A stretch of 64,000 bases of DNA from Paraburkholderia domus (GCF_905220705.1 NZ_CAJNAT010000004.1:310001-374000), one strand, 5' to 3'; numbered from the stretch's first letter, positions 36,627 through 46,217 are shown. Program-made: numbers and translations. Notes: generated by a model from the letters alone, not told the origin.

Positions 36627-37460
36627 ATGCATGCTGCCACTATGAATCCGCCGCGCGCGGAAGGGTCCGGCTCGTCTGTCGGCGCGCTGCAAGACACCAA
36701 TCTGTCTATCAGTTGCCGCAATATCAACGTGCGCTTTTTCACTGACCGGCGCAGCGTCACCGCGATCGAAGGTTTGAACCTTGACGTCGCGGCCGGCGAA
36801 TTCCTCACGCTCCTCGGTCCCTCGGGTTGCGGGAAGTCGACGTTCCTGCGCGTCGTCGCGGACCTCATCAAACCGAGCCGCGGCGAGATCAGCGTGCTCG
36901 GCGCGGCGCCCCGTGTCGCGCGTGAGCATCGCGACATCGGCTTCGTGTTTCAGGACGCCGCGTTGCTGCCGTGGCGCACGGCGATCCAGAACGTGCAGTT
37001 GCCGCTTGAAGTTGCGGGCGGCAAGGCGCGTGCGGGCCGGGCGACACCGCGTGAACTGCTCGAACTCGTCGGCCTCAAGGGGCGCGAGGACGCTTTCCCG
37101 CACGAGATGTCCGGCGGCATGCGCCAGCGTGTCGCGATTGCACGAGCTCTGGTCAGCGACCCGAAAGTCCTGCTGATGGACGAGCCTTTTGGCGCACTCG
37201 ATGAAATCACACGTGACCGGCTGAACGAAGAACTGCGTCGCGTCTGGAAAGAGATGGGCCTCACGACCCTTTTCGTCACCCACAGCATTTACGAAGCGGC
37301 GTTTCTCGGCCAGCGCGTGCTAATGCTGGCCGCCAACCCAGGGCGTGTGAAGGAGATCGTCCCGGTTGGACTGCCAGAAGACCGAACGCTCGATATCCGC
37401 GAGACCCGTGAATTCGTCGAACTCGCTGCGTATCTGCGGCGCGTACTGGAGACCTGCTGA
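36627..37460 (+). CDS. ABC transporter ATPase (SsuB/TauB type)
   Basis: 277 residues. Walker A GPSGCGKSTFLRVV, Q-loop FVFQDAALLPWRT, signature EMSGGMRQRVAIARAL, Walker B LLMDEPFGALDEITRD and switch His in FVTHSIYEAAFLG are all intact. It powers import together with the SBP and permease on either side. It starts 3 bp after the SBP stop and overlaps the permease start (TGATG). Confidence 0.93.
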   Translation: MHAATMNPPRAEGSGSSVGALQDTNLSISCRNINVRFFTDRRSVTAIEGLNLDVAAGEFLTLLGPSGCGKSTFLRVVADLIKPSRGEISVLGAAPRVAREHRDIGFVFQDAALLPWRTAIQNVQLPLEVAGGKARAGRATPRELLELVGLKGREDAFPHEMSGGMRQRVAIARALVSDPKVLLMDEPFGALDEITRDRLNEELRRVWKEMGLTTLFVTHSIYEAAFLGQRVLMLAANPGRVKEIVPVGLPEDRTLDIRETREFVELAAYLRRVLETC

Positions 37461-38299
37461 TGACCACGTCCGAAATGCAATTGAACCTGTCGTCTCAAGC
37501 GGCCGACCCTGAAGCGCAAGCGTGGCTTGCGCAACGCCGCCAGCGCCTGTGGCGCGCGCGCCTCTTGCCGGTACTCGGCGTCGCGGGCTTGTTGTTCGCC
37601 TGGTGGGCGGTGGTGGCGGGTTTTCATGTGAAGCCGTTTATCGCGCCGTCACCGCTGCTGGTTCTGGAGACGCTTTTCAGCAAGAGCGACGTGCTGCTGC
37701 AGAACATGGTGCCGACAGCGATCGAGGCAGTGGGAGGTTTTCTGCTCGGCAACCTGGCGGCGATCCTGATCGCCACCGTCTTCGTGCACAACAAGACGCT
37801 GCAGGACATCTTCTATCCGGTTGCGGTGATGATCAACTCGATTCCGGTGGTCGCGAAGGCGCCGATTCTTGTCCTCATTATGGGTAACGGTCTCGAGCCG
37901 AAGATCACCATCGCCGCGATTGTTTGCTTCTTCCCGACGCTGGTGAACATGGTTCGCGGGCTGCAAGCAGTGAACCCGCAGGCGATGGAACTGATGCAGA
38001 TCCTGTCGGCCAGCAAGCGCGAAATCTTCTTCAAGCTGCGCCTCTACGCTTCGCTGCCCTATCTCTTCTCCGCCTTGCGCATTGCCGCGTCGATGTCGGT
38101 GATTGGCGCGGTGGTCGGCGAATGGATCGGCGCCACGCAAGGCATCGGCGCCATGATCATTCAGGCGACCTACAGCTTCGATTCGGCCTTGTTGTACACG
38201 GCAATCATCATGAGCGCTGTGCTGTCCGGCATGTTTTTCCTGGTGATCGCGATTGTCGAGCGCCTGGTGGTCAGATGGCAGCCCGAAAGCACGCATTGA
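37460..38299 (+). CDS. ABC transporter permease (SsuC/TauC type)
   Basis: 279-residue inner-membrane permease with about six membrane segments. It holds the BPD_transp_1 coupling region ASKREIFFKLRLYASLPYLF (EAA-like loop) and GAVVGEWIGATQGIGAMI, typical of the SsuC/TauC group. The start codon overlaps the ATPase stop. It is a complete third component of the importer. Confidence 0.92.
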   Translation: MTTSEMQLNLSSQAADPEAQAWLAQRRQRLWRARLLPVLGVAGLLFAWWAVVAGFHVKPFIAPSPLLVLETLFSKSDVLLQNMVPTAIEAVGGFLLGNLAAILIATVFVHNKTLQDIFYPVAVMINSIPVVAKAPILVLIMGNGLEPKITIAAIVCFFPTLVNMVRGLQAVNPQAMELMQILSASKREIFFKLRLYASLPYLFSALRIAASMSVIGAVVGEWIGATQGIGAMIIQATYSFDSALLYTAIIMSAVLSGMFFLVIAIVERLVVRWQPESTH

Positions 38300-38342
38300 A
38301 CCGAACACGAAACACCCGAATTCTCAGAGGAGACAAGTGAAC

Positions 38343-39722
38343 ATGATCAGCGATTTGATTCAGGAAAGCGTGCGCGATGTGCGCGTTGCGGCCAAGGCAA
38401 ACGTCGTGGTGGTGGGCGGCGGTCCCGCAGGACTGTCGGCAGCGATCGGGGCGGCGCGCAACGGCGCCGAGGTGATTCTGCTGGAGCGTTACAACCACCT
38501 GGGCGGCCTCGCATCCGGCGGCATGGTGCTGGTACTCGACGACATGTGGGACAACCACCTGCAGGAAATTTCGGTGCGCGGTGTCTGCATGACCTTCATC
38601 GAACGGATGGCGGCGCGCAAGCTGGCGATGTTCCCGCGCTCGGACGAGTGGGGCGAAGATCCCGCTGCGTATCGCAAGTGGGGGCGTTGGGGCACCTTCG
38701 ATTTTCACAGCCAGAAGACGCCTCACCCGGTCTGTTTCGCCGCAGCGTTCGATCCGGATGCGATGAAGCGTGTCGCGCTGGAGATGGTGGAATCGCTCGG
38801 CATCAAGTTGCGTCTGCATTCATGGTTCTCGCGCACGCTGGTCGAAGACGGTCAGGTGAAGGGCGTGATCTGCGAGACGAAGAGCGGCCGTGAAGCGATC
38901 CTCGCCGACGTGGTGATCGACGCGACCGGGGACCTGGATGTTGCGGCGTCGGCGGGCGTGCCGCATGTCGGCGGCACCTATATCACGACGACGGTATTTC
39001 GACTCGGCGGCGTAGATACGGAAGCGGCCGAGCGTTTCGAAGCCGAAGAACCCGACGCGTTTGCGGCACTGGATCGTCAGATCAAGCGCATTCTCGGTGG
39101 CTCGTGGGGCTACTGGTGGTTGAAGACACCGCTGCCCGGTGTGGTGTGGTGCAACTGCCCGCACATGGCCGGTCTCGACGGCCTCAAGCCTGAAGACCTG
39201 ACACGCGCGGAAGTGCAGGGCCGGCAGCACATTCACGCGGTGGTCGATTTCGTGCGCGAGAAGCTGCCCGGCTTCGAGCAGTGTTACGTGATCGACGTCG
39301 CGCCGCAAACCGGCGTGCGCCAGACGCGCCTGCTCGAAGGCGAGTATGTGATGACGAAGGATGACCTCGCGCAGCGTACCCGTTTCGACGACAGCATCGC
39401 GCGTGGCCGTGATTACTACATGCCGTATCGCGTGTTGCTGCCGAAGCAGATCGACAACCTGCTGGTTGCCGGCCGTCACTATTCGGCGACCTCGCAGGCG
39501 CAGAAGATGTCGCGTGAAATCCCGCCTTGCATGGCGATGGGCGAAGCCGCCGGTGTGGCTGCCGCGCTCTCCCTCAATGCAGGCGTGCGAGTGCGCGATG
39601 TCGACGTGCACGCACTGCAGACGACCTTGCGTGCGCAAGGCGCCGATCCGGGCGACCAGACCGGCCGCAATGCCGACGTCCCGTCGATTGCCGCACACAT
39701 TCAGAAGCGGGAGGCCGCATGA
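38343..39722 (+). CDS. FAD-dependent oxidoreductase (PF12831-like)
   Basis: 459 residues from ATG 38343; a GTG at 38337 is closer to the GAGGAG site and possible. The N-terminal dinucleotide fold VVVVGGGPAGLSAAIGAARN and acidic LLER bind FAD. The second conserved region, ATGDLDVAASAGVPHVGG, and the C-terminal LLVAGRHYSATSQAQK fit the FAD_oxidored family around FixC/HdrA-like flavoproteins. No substrate can be named. The operon includes a 7Fe ferredoxin, a plausible electron partner. The stop overlaps the CoA-transferase start (ATGA). Confidence 0.85.
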   Translation: MISDLIQESVRDVRVAAKANVVVVGGGPAGLSAAIGAARNGAEVILLERYNHLGGLASGGMVLVLDDMWDNHLQEISVRGVCMTFIERMAARKLAMFPRSDEWGEDPAAYRKWGRWGTFDFHSQKTPHPVCFAAAFDPDAMKRVALEMVESLGIKLRLHSWFSRTLVEDGQVKGVICETKSGREAILADVVIDATGDLDVAASAGVPHVGGTYITTTVFRLGGVDTEAAERFEAEEPDAFAALDRQIKRILGGSWGYWWLKTPLPGVVWCNCPHMAGLDGLKPEDLTRAEVQGRQHIHAVVDFVREKLPGFEQCYVIDVAPQTGVRQTRLLEGEYVMTKDDLAQRTRFDDSIARGRDYYMPYRVLLPKQIDNLLVAGRHYSATSQAQKMSREIPPCMAMGEAAGVAAALSLNAGVRVRDVDVHALQTTLRAQGADPGDQTGRNADVPSIAAHIQKREAA

Positions 39723-40900
39723 GCGTCGCCGACAACGTTGCAAAGACCGCTGACCTGCCGCTTTCCGGCGTACGCGTCGTCGATCTCACGCAGGTCATGA
39801 TGGGCCCGGTCTGCACGCAGATGCTCGCCGATTACGGCGCCGACGTGATCAAGGTCGAGCGAAAGGGCGCGGGCGACTTGAGCCGCTCGACGTTCGAGCC
39901 GGTGGCCGGCGCGGACAATCCGATCTTCTGCAGTCTGAATCGCAACAAGCGCAGCGTGGCACTCGACCTGCGCGACGCGCAGCAACTGGCTGATCTGAAG
40001 GCGCTGATCGCGGACGCGGATGTAGTTGTCAGCAATTTCCGCGCGGGCGTGATGGACCGCATGGGCGTCGGCTATGAAGACTGCCGCCGATTGAATCCGC
40101 GGGTCATCTACGCGGTGGGCACGGGATTCGGCGAAACCGGACCGTATGCGCACAAAGGTGGCCAGGACGTGCTCGCCCAGGCGATGAGCGGTGTGATGGC
40201 GCGTCGCGCGGATGAGTCGCTGCCGATTTCCGTGTACCCGACAGCGCTCGCCGACTATTCGGCTGGCATGCACATGGTGCAGGGCATCCTGCTCGCGCTG
40301 CTGCATCGTGAACGCACGGGCGAGGGGCAGAAGGTCAACGTGTCGCTGTACAACTCGATGCTTGCGATGCAGATGCAGGAAGCCGCCATGATCATGATGG
40401 CCGACTCGGAAGTGAACTGGGCCGCGATGCCGCTCTCGGGTGTCTTCGATACACAGGATGGTGCGCTGGTACTGGTGGGAGCGTTCAAGGCGAATCCGCT
40501 GCGCGACATCTGTACCGCGCTGCAGATCGAAGACCTTTCGGTTGATGCGCGCTTTTGCAATCTCAACCAGCAGTTCGCTCACAAGACGGAATTGCAACGC
40601 ATCTTCCGGGAGCGCTTTGCGAGCAACACACGCGATTTCTGGCTCGCGCGACTCGAAGAGCAGGACCTGCTGTGCGCACCGGTGCGTGATCTGCGTGAAG
40701 CACTGGTCGATCCTCAGACGCTGCATAACCGACTGATTCTGGAAGGCGAGGGCGAAGGCCAGCCGGTGCGCTTCATCGGCAGTCCGATCGAGCTCTCGCT
40801 TGCGCCGGTCGGCTTGCGACGTGGGCCGCCGCGCCTCGGCCAGCATACCGAAGAGGTCCTGCAACAATTGCGCGGCAAGGTCGCCACGGAGGCTGTATGA
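39719..40900 (+). CDS. Class III CoA-transferase (CaiB/BaiF family)
   Basis: 393 residues. VRVVDLTQVMMGPVCTQMLA, then ADYGADVIKVE at the N-terminus, and LADYSAGMHMVQGILLALLH with the catalytic aspartate are the signatures of formyl-CoA/crotonobetainyl-CoA transferases. It swaps CoA between an acyl-CoA donor and the imported acid, activating it without ATP. ATG 39719 overlaps the previous stop by 4 bp; upstream in-frame codons fall inside the oxidoreductase gene. The ATGA overlap with the next gene indicates tight co-translation. Confidence 0.92.
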   Translation: MSVADNVAKTADLPLSGVRVVDLTQVMMGPVCTQMLADYGADVIKVERKGAGDLSRSTFEPVAGADNPIFCSLNRNKRSVALDLRDAQQLADLKALIADADVVVSNFRAGVMDRMGVGYEDCRRLNPRVIYAVGTGFGETGPYAHKGGQDVLAQAMSGVMARRADESLPISVYPTALADYSAGMHMVQGILLALLHRERTGEGQKVNVSLYNSMLAMQMQEAAMIMMADSEVNWAAMPLSGVFDTQDGALVLVGAFKANPLRDICTALQIEDLSVDARFCNLNQQFAHKTELQRIFRERFASNTRDFWLARLEEQDLLCAPVRDLREALVDPQTLHNRLILEGEGEGQPVRFIGSPIELSLAPVGLRRGPPRLGQHTEEVLQQLRGKVATEAV

Positions 40901-41670
40901 GCGTACGTCTTGTCATCGACCAGCACGTTGCCACGGTGACGCTGGCGCGGCCGGAAGCACTCAACGCCGTGGACCTGACCACCGAAGCGGAACTGCAACG
41001 CGTGTGGACCGAGCTCGAGCATAGCCGCGACGTACGCGTCGTGGTCCTGACCGGCGAGGGCGAGCGCGCGTTCTGCGTCGGCGCGGACCTGAAGAATCCG
41101 TCGGTGAGCGGCCTGGAATACTGGGCGGCGCCACGCCCAGGCGGCTTTGGCGGCATTGCGCTGCGCGAGACGCTGAACGTGCCGGTGATTGCGCGGGTCA
41201 ACGGTTATGCGCTGGGGGGCGGATTCGAAATGGTGTTGGGGTGCGATCTGGTGGTCGCTTGTGAAGAGGCGAGCTTCGGGCTGCCCGAAGCGCTCGTCGG
41301 GCGCATGCCGCTCGACGGCGGCATGACCCTGCTGCAACGCCAGATTCCGTACCGCCAGGCGATGGCGATGCTGATGACCGGCCGCCGCGTCTCGGCACGC
41401 GAAGCACTCGACATGGGCCTCGTCAACGAAGTCGTGCCGCGTGCCGAGCTGGACACCGCCGTCGACCGCTGGGTTCAGGCGCTGCTCGCGTGTGCCCCGC
41501 TATCGCTGCAGGCGATCAAGCAAGTGGTCAAGCGCACCTCCACACTCTCGCCGGCGGACGCTCAGGCACTGCGACTGCCCGCCTTGGTCGCCGCGCTGGA
41601 ATCCGATGACGCGAATGAAGGCGTGCGCGCCTTCCAGGAAAAGCGCAAGCCGGTCTGGAGTGGACGCTGA
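40897..41670 (+). CDS. Enoyl-CoA hydratase/isomerase family protein
   Basis: 257 residues of the crotonase fold. The oxyanion-hole segments are AFCVGADLKNPS (about residue 55-66) and NGYALGGGFEMVLGCDL (about 100-116), and the catalytic region FGLPEALVGRMPLDGG carries the expected Pro-Glu. It hydrates or isomerises the CoA ester made by the preceding transferase. The start overlaps the previous stop (ATGA), and its stop overlaps the ferredoxin start. Confidence 0.92.
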   Translation: MSVRLVIDQHVATVTLARPEALNAVDLTTEAELQRVWTELEHSRDVRVVVLTGEGERAFCVGADLKNPSVSGLEYWAAPRPGGFGGIALRETLNVPVIARVNGYALGGGFEMVLGCDLVVACEEASFGLPEALVGRMPLDGGMTLLQRQIPYRQAMAMLMTGRRVSAREALDMGLVNEVVPRAELDTAVDRWVQALLACAPLSLQAIKQVVKRTSTLSPADAQALRLPALVAALESDDANEGVRAFQEKRKPVWSGR

Positions 41671-42005
41671 TGGCCTACGTCATCACGTCGCCCTGCATCG
41701 ATGTCAAAGACGGTGCGTGTGTGCAATGCTGCCCCGTTGACTGCATCTACGAAGGCGGGCGCACGCTCTACATCCACCCCGGGGAATGCATCAACTGCGG
41801 GGTGTGTGTATCGGTGTGCCCGACCGAGGCGATCTTTCACGATGAAGAACTCCCGCAGTCGGAGGCCATGTTCGCCGCCGTGAACCGGGATTTCTTCGGG
41901 CCGGAAGCGAGTGCGCTCGGTTCCCCGGGTGGCGCATGCGACGTGGGCAAGGTAGCCTGCGATCATCCCGTGGTCGCAGCCTGGACGGTGCGGCCGATGA
42001 ACTGA
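41670..42005 (+). CDS. 7Fe-type ferredoxin
   Basis: 111 residues. Cys9, Cys17, Cys21 and Cys25 (CIDVKDGACVQCCPVDC), together with Cys40-x2-Cys43-x2-Cys46-x3-Cys50 (CINCGVCVSVCP), fit the [3Fe-4S][4Fe-4S] ferredoxin pattern of FdxA. An additional Cys20 next to Cys21 is unusual. The short C-terminal part is as in FdxA proteins. It overlaps the hydratase stop by 1 bp, so its electrons are probably used by this operon's oxidoreductase. Confidence 0.9.
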   Translation: MAYVITSPCIDVKDGACVQCCPVDCIYEGGRTLYIHPGECINCGVCVSVCPTEAIFHDEELPQSEAMFAAVNRDFFGPEASALGSPGGACDVGKVACDHPVVAAWTVRPMN

Positions 42006-42014
42006 GAAAACACG

Positions 42015-42929
42015 ATGCATGCGAATGTCCTGAAGTATTTTGTCGAAGTGGCTCGGTGCAGTTCGATCCGCAAGGCTGCGCAGAACCTCTATGTTGCGTC
42101 GAGCGCGGTCAACCGGCAGATCCTGAAGCTCGAAGCCGAGATGGGGACCGAACTGTTCGACCGGCTGCCGAACGGCATCCGCTTGAACGCGGCCGGTGAG
42201 CGCATGCTGCAACACATTCGCGCGACGCTGAACGACTTCCACTTGATGCGCAGCGAACTTGACGACCTGAAGGGCGAGCGCAAGGGACACGTGTCTGTGG
42301 TGGCGATGGATTCGCTTTTCGTCGATTTTCTGCCGGCGACCGTCGAGGAGTTTTCGGACGCCTATCCGGCTGTCACTTATTCGATCGCCGCGGTGCCGCC
42401 GCACGACGTACCGACGCGACTCGTGAGTGGCGAGTATGACGTCGGCATTACGTACATTACGAAGCTGCCCGCCGGGCTCGATGTGGTGACCGAGGTATCG
42501 TTGCCGCCGGGTGTGGTCATGGCATCGTCCCATCCGCTAGCGAAGGCGGAGCGCATCAGCTTCGACGAATGCCGCAATCACGCGTTTCTGCGGCTCGAAG
42601 GACGATCGCCGATCCAGGGCGTCGTCACGACCGACTTTCCCGAGTACTGGGAGTCGCTGCACCCGAGCGTCACGTGTAATTCGACGACGCTGCTCAAGCG
42701 GCTGATTGCGTCAGGGCGCGGCATTTCATTTTTCTCCAAACTGGCTTTCCTCGACGAACTGGCGCGCGGTGACGTGGTATGGAGGCCGCTCGACGACGTG
42801 AACGTCAATGCACTTACCGTCGGCATCATCACACCCAACCAGCGTGCGCTACCTCACGTGACGCTGGAGTTCGTCGAACGTATCGTGCGGCGCCTGAGGC
42901 ACGTCGAATTGGCGTTGCGTGACGCCTGA
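42015..42929 (+). CDS. LysR-family regulator embedded in the operon
   Basis: 304 residues. The N-terminal winged HTH is LKYFVEVARCSSIRKAAQNL, then VASSAVNRQILKLEAEMG, and the substrate-binding domain follows from about residue 90 (GHVSVVAMDSLFVDFLPATV). It lies 9 bp after the ferredoxin on the same strand instead of divergent, so it is transcribed with the genes it probably controls. The coinducer should be the imported acid or its CoA ester. Confidence 0.9.
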   Translation: MHANVLKYFVEVARCSSIRKAAQNLYVASSAVNRQILKLEAEMGTELFDRLPNGIRLNAAGERMLQHIRATLNDFHLMRSELDDLKGERKGHVSVVAMDSLFVDFLPATVEEFSDAYPAVTYSIAAVPPHDVPTRLVSGEYDVGITYITKLPAGLDVVTEVSLPPGVVMASSHPLAKAERISFDECRNHAFLRLEGRSPIQGVVTTDFPEYWESLHPSVTCNSTTLLKRLIASGRGISFFSKLAFLDELARGDVVWRPLDDVNVNALTVGIITPNQRALPHVTLEFVERIVRRLRHVELALRDA

Positions 42930-42952
42930 TCTTTAACTAACAGGAATACAAC

Positions 42953-44398
42953 GTGGTCACATCAGGCTATACAGATACGCGCCTCTTGATTAACGGCGAA
43001 TGGTGCGACGCTGCGAGCGGCAAAACCCTCGACGTCATCAATCCTGCCACCGGTAAAGCCATCGGCAAGGTGGCCCATGCTGGCATTGCCGATCTGGACC
43101 GGGCGCTGGCGGCCGCGCAGCGCGGCTTCGAAGCCTGGCGCAAGATTCCGGCCAACGAACGCGCGACGACCATGCGCAAGGCCGCAGCCTTGGTGCGCGA
43201 GCGCGCTTCGGACATCGCCCGCCTGATGGTGCAGGAACAGGGCAAGCCGTTCGCCGAGGCACGCGTCGAAGTGCTGTCCGCGGCGGACATCATCGAGTGG
43301 TTCGCCGACGAAGGCCGCCGCGTCTACGGCCGGATCGTGCCGCCGCGCAATCTGGCGGTTCAGCAAACCGTGCTCAAGGAACCGATCGGCCCGGTGGCCG
43401 CCTTCACGCCGTGGAATTTCCCGGTCAATCAGGTTGTGCGCAAGCTGAGCGCGGCGCTCGCGTGCGGCTGCTCGTTCCTCGTCAAGGCGCCGGAAGAAAC
43501 CCCGGCGTCTCCGGCGGCGCTGTTACAGGCGTTCGTCGAAGCCGGCGTGCCGGCTGGGACGGTCGGCCTCGTGTTCGGCGATCCGGCGGAGATTTCCAGC
43601 TACCTGATTGCGCATCCGGTGATCCGCAAGGTCACGTTCACCGGTTCGACGCCGGTCGGCAAGCAACTGGCCGCACTGGCCGGCACGCACATGAAGCGCG
43701 CGACGATGGAGTTGGGCGGTCATGCGCCTGTCATCGTGGCTGAAGATGCCGACGTGGCGCTGGCCATCAAGGCCGCGGGCGCCGCAAAGTTCCGCAATGC
43801 GGGCCAGGTCTGCATCTCGCCGACACGCTTTCTGGTGCATAACAGCATCCGCGAAGAATTCGCCACCGCGCTCGTCAAGCACGCTGAAGGCCTCAAGCTC
43901 GGCGACGGCCTGACGGAAGGCACGACCCTGGGGCCGCTCGCCAACGCCCGCCGTCTCACCGCGATGAGCAAGGTGCTCGACGACGCGCGCAAGACCGGCG
44001 CGAAGGTCGAGACAGGCGGCGAACGCGTGGGCTCGGAAGGCAACTTCTTTGCACCGACCGTCCTGACCAACGTGTCGCTCGAGTCGGACGTATTCAACAA
44101 CGAGCCGTTCGGCCCGATCGCCGCGATCCGCGGTTTCGACACGCTCGAAGAAGCGATCGCTGAGGCAAACCGCCTGCCGTTTGGTCTCGCCGGTTATGCG
44201 TTCACGAAGTCGTTCCGCAACGTGCATCTGCTGTCGCAACAGATGGAAGTCGGCATGCTGTGGATTAACCAGCCTGCTGCGCCCTGGCCGGAAATGCCGT
44301 TTGGCGGCGTGAAGGATTCGGGGTATGGGTCGGAAGGGGGGCCGGAAGCCATGGAAGGCTATCTGGTGACCAAGGCGGTTTCGGTGATGGCGGTGTAG
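42953..44398 (+). CDS. NAD(P)-dependent aldehyde dehydrogenase
   Basis: 481 residues, GTG start at 42953, 23 bp after lysR. The active-site glutamate lies in [17 protein letters not shown] (about residue 253), and the nucleophile is the Cys of [14 protein letters not shown] (about residue 287). The NAD-fold loop [12 protein letters not shown] and the C-terminal [16 protein letters not shown] are also typical. It is closest by eye to the succinate-semialdehyde dehydrogenase (GabD/SSADH) group. It oxidises an aldehyde made in the pathway to an acid. As last gene of the operon it is followed by about 120 bp of non-coding DNA. Confidence 0.92.
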   Translation: MVTSGYTDTRLLINGEWCDAASGKTLDVINPATGKAIGKVAHAGIADLDRALAAAQRGFEAWRKIPANERATTMRKAAALVRERASDIARLMVQEQGKPFAEARVEVLSAADIIEWFADEGRRVYGRIVPPRNLAVQQTVLKEPIGPVAAFTPWNFPVNQVVRKLSAALACGCSFLVKAPEETPASPAALLQAFVEAGVPAGTVGLVFGDPAEISSYLIAHPVIRKVTFTGSTPVGKQLAALAGTHMKRATMELGGHAPVIVAEDADVALAIKAAGAAKFRNAGQVCISPTRFLVHNSIREEFATALVKHAEGLKLGDGLTEGTTLGPLANARRLTAMSKVLDDARKTGAKVETGGERVGSEGNFFAPTVLTNVSLESDVFNNEPFGPIAAIRGFDTLEEAIAEANRLPFGLAGYAFTKSFRNVHLLSQQMEVGMLWINQPAAPWPEMPFGGVKDSGYGSEGGPEAMEGYLVTKAVSVMAV

Positions 44399-44518
44399 CT
44401 TTTAGCAGTAGGCACTCGGTTTGACATGAGACGGGTCGAGGAAGGGGCTACTTGTCGGTAGTCCGCTGCCCGACTCGGGGTTGATCTTCGGTCGCATGAA
44501 CGCATCGGGAGGCAGTAC

Positions 44519-45232
44519 ATGCTGACGCTCTACTCGTATCCGGATCTGTTCGGTGTAGCGGACAACAATCCATTCGGACTGAAAGTCTTCGCATTTCTTC
44601 GACTGTGCCGCCTGTCGTTCAAGCACCGGCACGTTCTCAATACCGCACAAGCGCCGCGCGGCCAGTTACCCTACATCGTCGATGGTGCCGACATGATTGG
44701 CGATAGTGATGCGATCATGGCGCACATCAAACGCAAGTACTCGCCGTCGATCGACAACGGACTCTCGCCCGGCCAATTTAACCTCGACCTGCTGGTTCGC
44801 CGCACGTTGGACGACTTGTACTGGCCGATGAGCTATTCCCGCTGGCGCGACGACCGCTTCTGGCCGACCTTCCGGGACGCGCTACTGACCACACATCCGC
44901 AGATCGCACCAGCCGAACTGGATGCCGCGAGGGCGTACAACAGCCAGCGGTACTACTATCAGGGCATCGGCCGCTACGAGTCCGAGCAGGTCTATGCGCG
45001 TGGCATCAGCGACCTTGGCGTAATCGCAGACCTGCTCGGCGACAGCGGCTTCGTGTTTGGCCCGCAGCCGGCGAGCCTCGATGCGGGCATCTACGGGTTT
45101 GTCGCGAATATCTACTTCTATGGGATCGACACGCCGCTGAAGCAGTACGTGCTGTCCCGGCCAAATCTGGTGCGCCATTGCCTCGCCGTGCATGACGCGG
45201 TGGAGGGTCGTGCGCAAAAGTCCGCTGTCTGA
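44519..45232 (+). CDS. Glutathione S-transferase-like protein
   Basis: 237 residues. A thioredoxin-fold N-terminal domain (NPFGLKVFAFLRLCRLSFKH, GQLPYIVDGADMIGDSDAIM with the cis-Pro and the Asp-Ser glutathione-binding pair) and an all-helical C-terminal domain containing FVFGPQPASLDAGIYGFVAN. This matches the metaxin/failed-axon-connections branch of GSTs that is frequent in Burkholderia. GGGAGG lies 8 nt before the ATG. Substrate unknown. Confidence 0.85.
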   Translation: MLTLYSYPDLFGVADNNPFGLKVFAFLRLCRLSFKHRHVLNTAQAPRGQLPYIVDGADMIGDSDAIMAHIKRKYSPSIDNGLSPGQFNLDLLVRRTLDDLYWPMSYSRWRDDRFWPTFRDALLTTHPQIAPAELDAARAYNSQRYYYQGIGRYESEQVYARGISDLGVIADLLGDSGFVFGPQPASLDAGIYGFVANIYFYGIDTPLKQYVLSRPNLVRHCLAVHDAVEGRAQKSAV

Positions 45233-45543
45233 GTGAATGAAGCAGGCGAAGGGTTTTTGACGGCTGGCTATTGTCTGGTATCGATCGACCGCACGCGGAC
45301 CCGAATCGGCCCCAAGCCGCCTGAATTTCAATGACCGTTACCAGGTGCCTAACTGCCCCCGGGCCGGGGACCGCTGGAATGGCGGTCTGTGGCGGGTCGA
45401 CCGCATACGAGTGGGAAGAGGCCGCAGAAGACGGTCCCCGTTGCCCCTGCCACTGATCATGCCATCGCGGCGCGGCCTCTGAAAACACAATGCCCCGGCG
45501 TCGGCTTTATAGCTGGCCCGGGGGTGTTTTTAATTGGCTCCAG
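45233..45543. other. Gene-free stretch between GST and RNase-like gene
   Basis: About 310 bp between converging genes. No gene or convincing hairpin terminator is seen. Confidence 0.4.
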
Positions 45544-46014
45544 TTATTCTGCAATGCGTTTGAAGCTGGCGTAGTAATCGTCGGTGTAGTAGCAGTCGCC
45601 AGTTTGCCTGCGCGGTCCACCACATACGATGCGGCGCTGCCCTCGATCCGCCGAGCCAGGCGTGCGAACTGTGTATGCGTGGTAATAGCCGCGCGGATGC
45701 TGCGGGAGCAATGCCGCGCTGTTGCGGAACAGGACACCGTCCTCGCCAAAAGGGAACGGGCCGCCCGCTTTGATCAGGCGCAGTGTTTCGGCTGCTTCCC
45801 CCGGCAACTGAGCCTTGGTAACGGTGACCGGCGCGCTCTGCCCTTGCGCGCTCGATGCGGCGGGGGTGTTGCTCGCGGCCTGCCCAAGCTGACCCGGCGC
45901 TTGACTCGCGGATGCGCCCGGTTCCTGCGTCGCGTTTTGCGATCCGGTCTTGCCGCATCCGCCGAGGATCGCGCTCAAGGCGAGGATGCAGGAAAAAGCC
46001 CACGCTAGCTTCAC
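45544..46014 (-). CDS. RNase Sa/barnase-family lipoprotein with substituted active site
   Basis: 156 residues. A lipoprotein signal (ALSAILGGC, lipid-bearing Cys20) and an Ala/Gln/Ser-rich spacer precede a domain aligning closely to Streptomyces RNase Sa: LPGEAAETLRLIKAGGPFPF, DGVLFRN, RGYYHAYTVRTPG, RGQRRIV, YYTDDYYASF. Arg124 and Arg128 match Sa Arg65/Arg69 with identical spacing. The general base Glu54 is replaced by Ala113 (codon GCA instead of GAA) and the general acid His85 by Tyr147 (TAC instead of CAC). Loss of guanyl-specific RNase activity is expected. A barstar-like inhibitor gene is not seen nearby. Confidence 0.85.
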   Translation of the reverse strand: MKLAWAFSCILALSAILGGCGKTGSQNATQEPGASASQAPGQLGQAASNTPAASSAQGQSAPVTVTKAQLPGEAAETLRLIKAGGPFPFGEDGVLFRNSAALLPQHPRGYYHAYTVRTPGSADRGQRRIVCGGPRRQTGDCYYTDDYYASFKRIAE

Positions 46015-46217
46015 GAAATGGTTGTCTCCGGGTTGACCAGCACTCGACGACCACGAACGATTTAAGGGTATCGCTAATGGCAGAGTGAATCAATGTCCGA
46101 CCGGAAATAGAAATTTTTAACTCGATCACCAGGCCGATGCGCGGTTTTCGGCGTTCGAGAAGTATTCAAATCCCGTCACCAGGGCCCGTCAAGATGTCCC
46201 GAACGGAAAAGGGCGAA

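Noticed and set aside
35595..37283. 562-codon minus-strand frame opposite the SBP and ATPase genes
   Set aside because: A shadow of two clear ABC genes in high-GC DNA; His/Arg/Asp-rich product with no motif.
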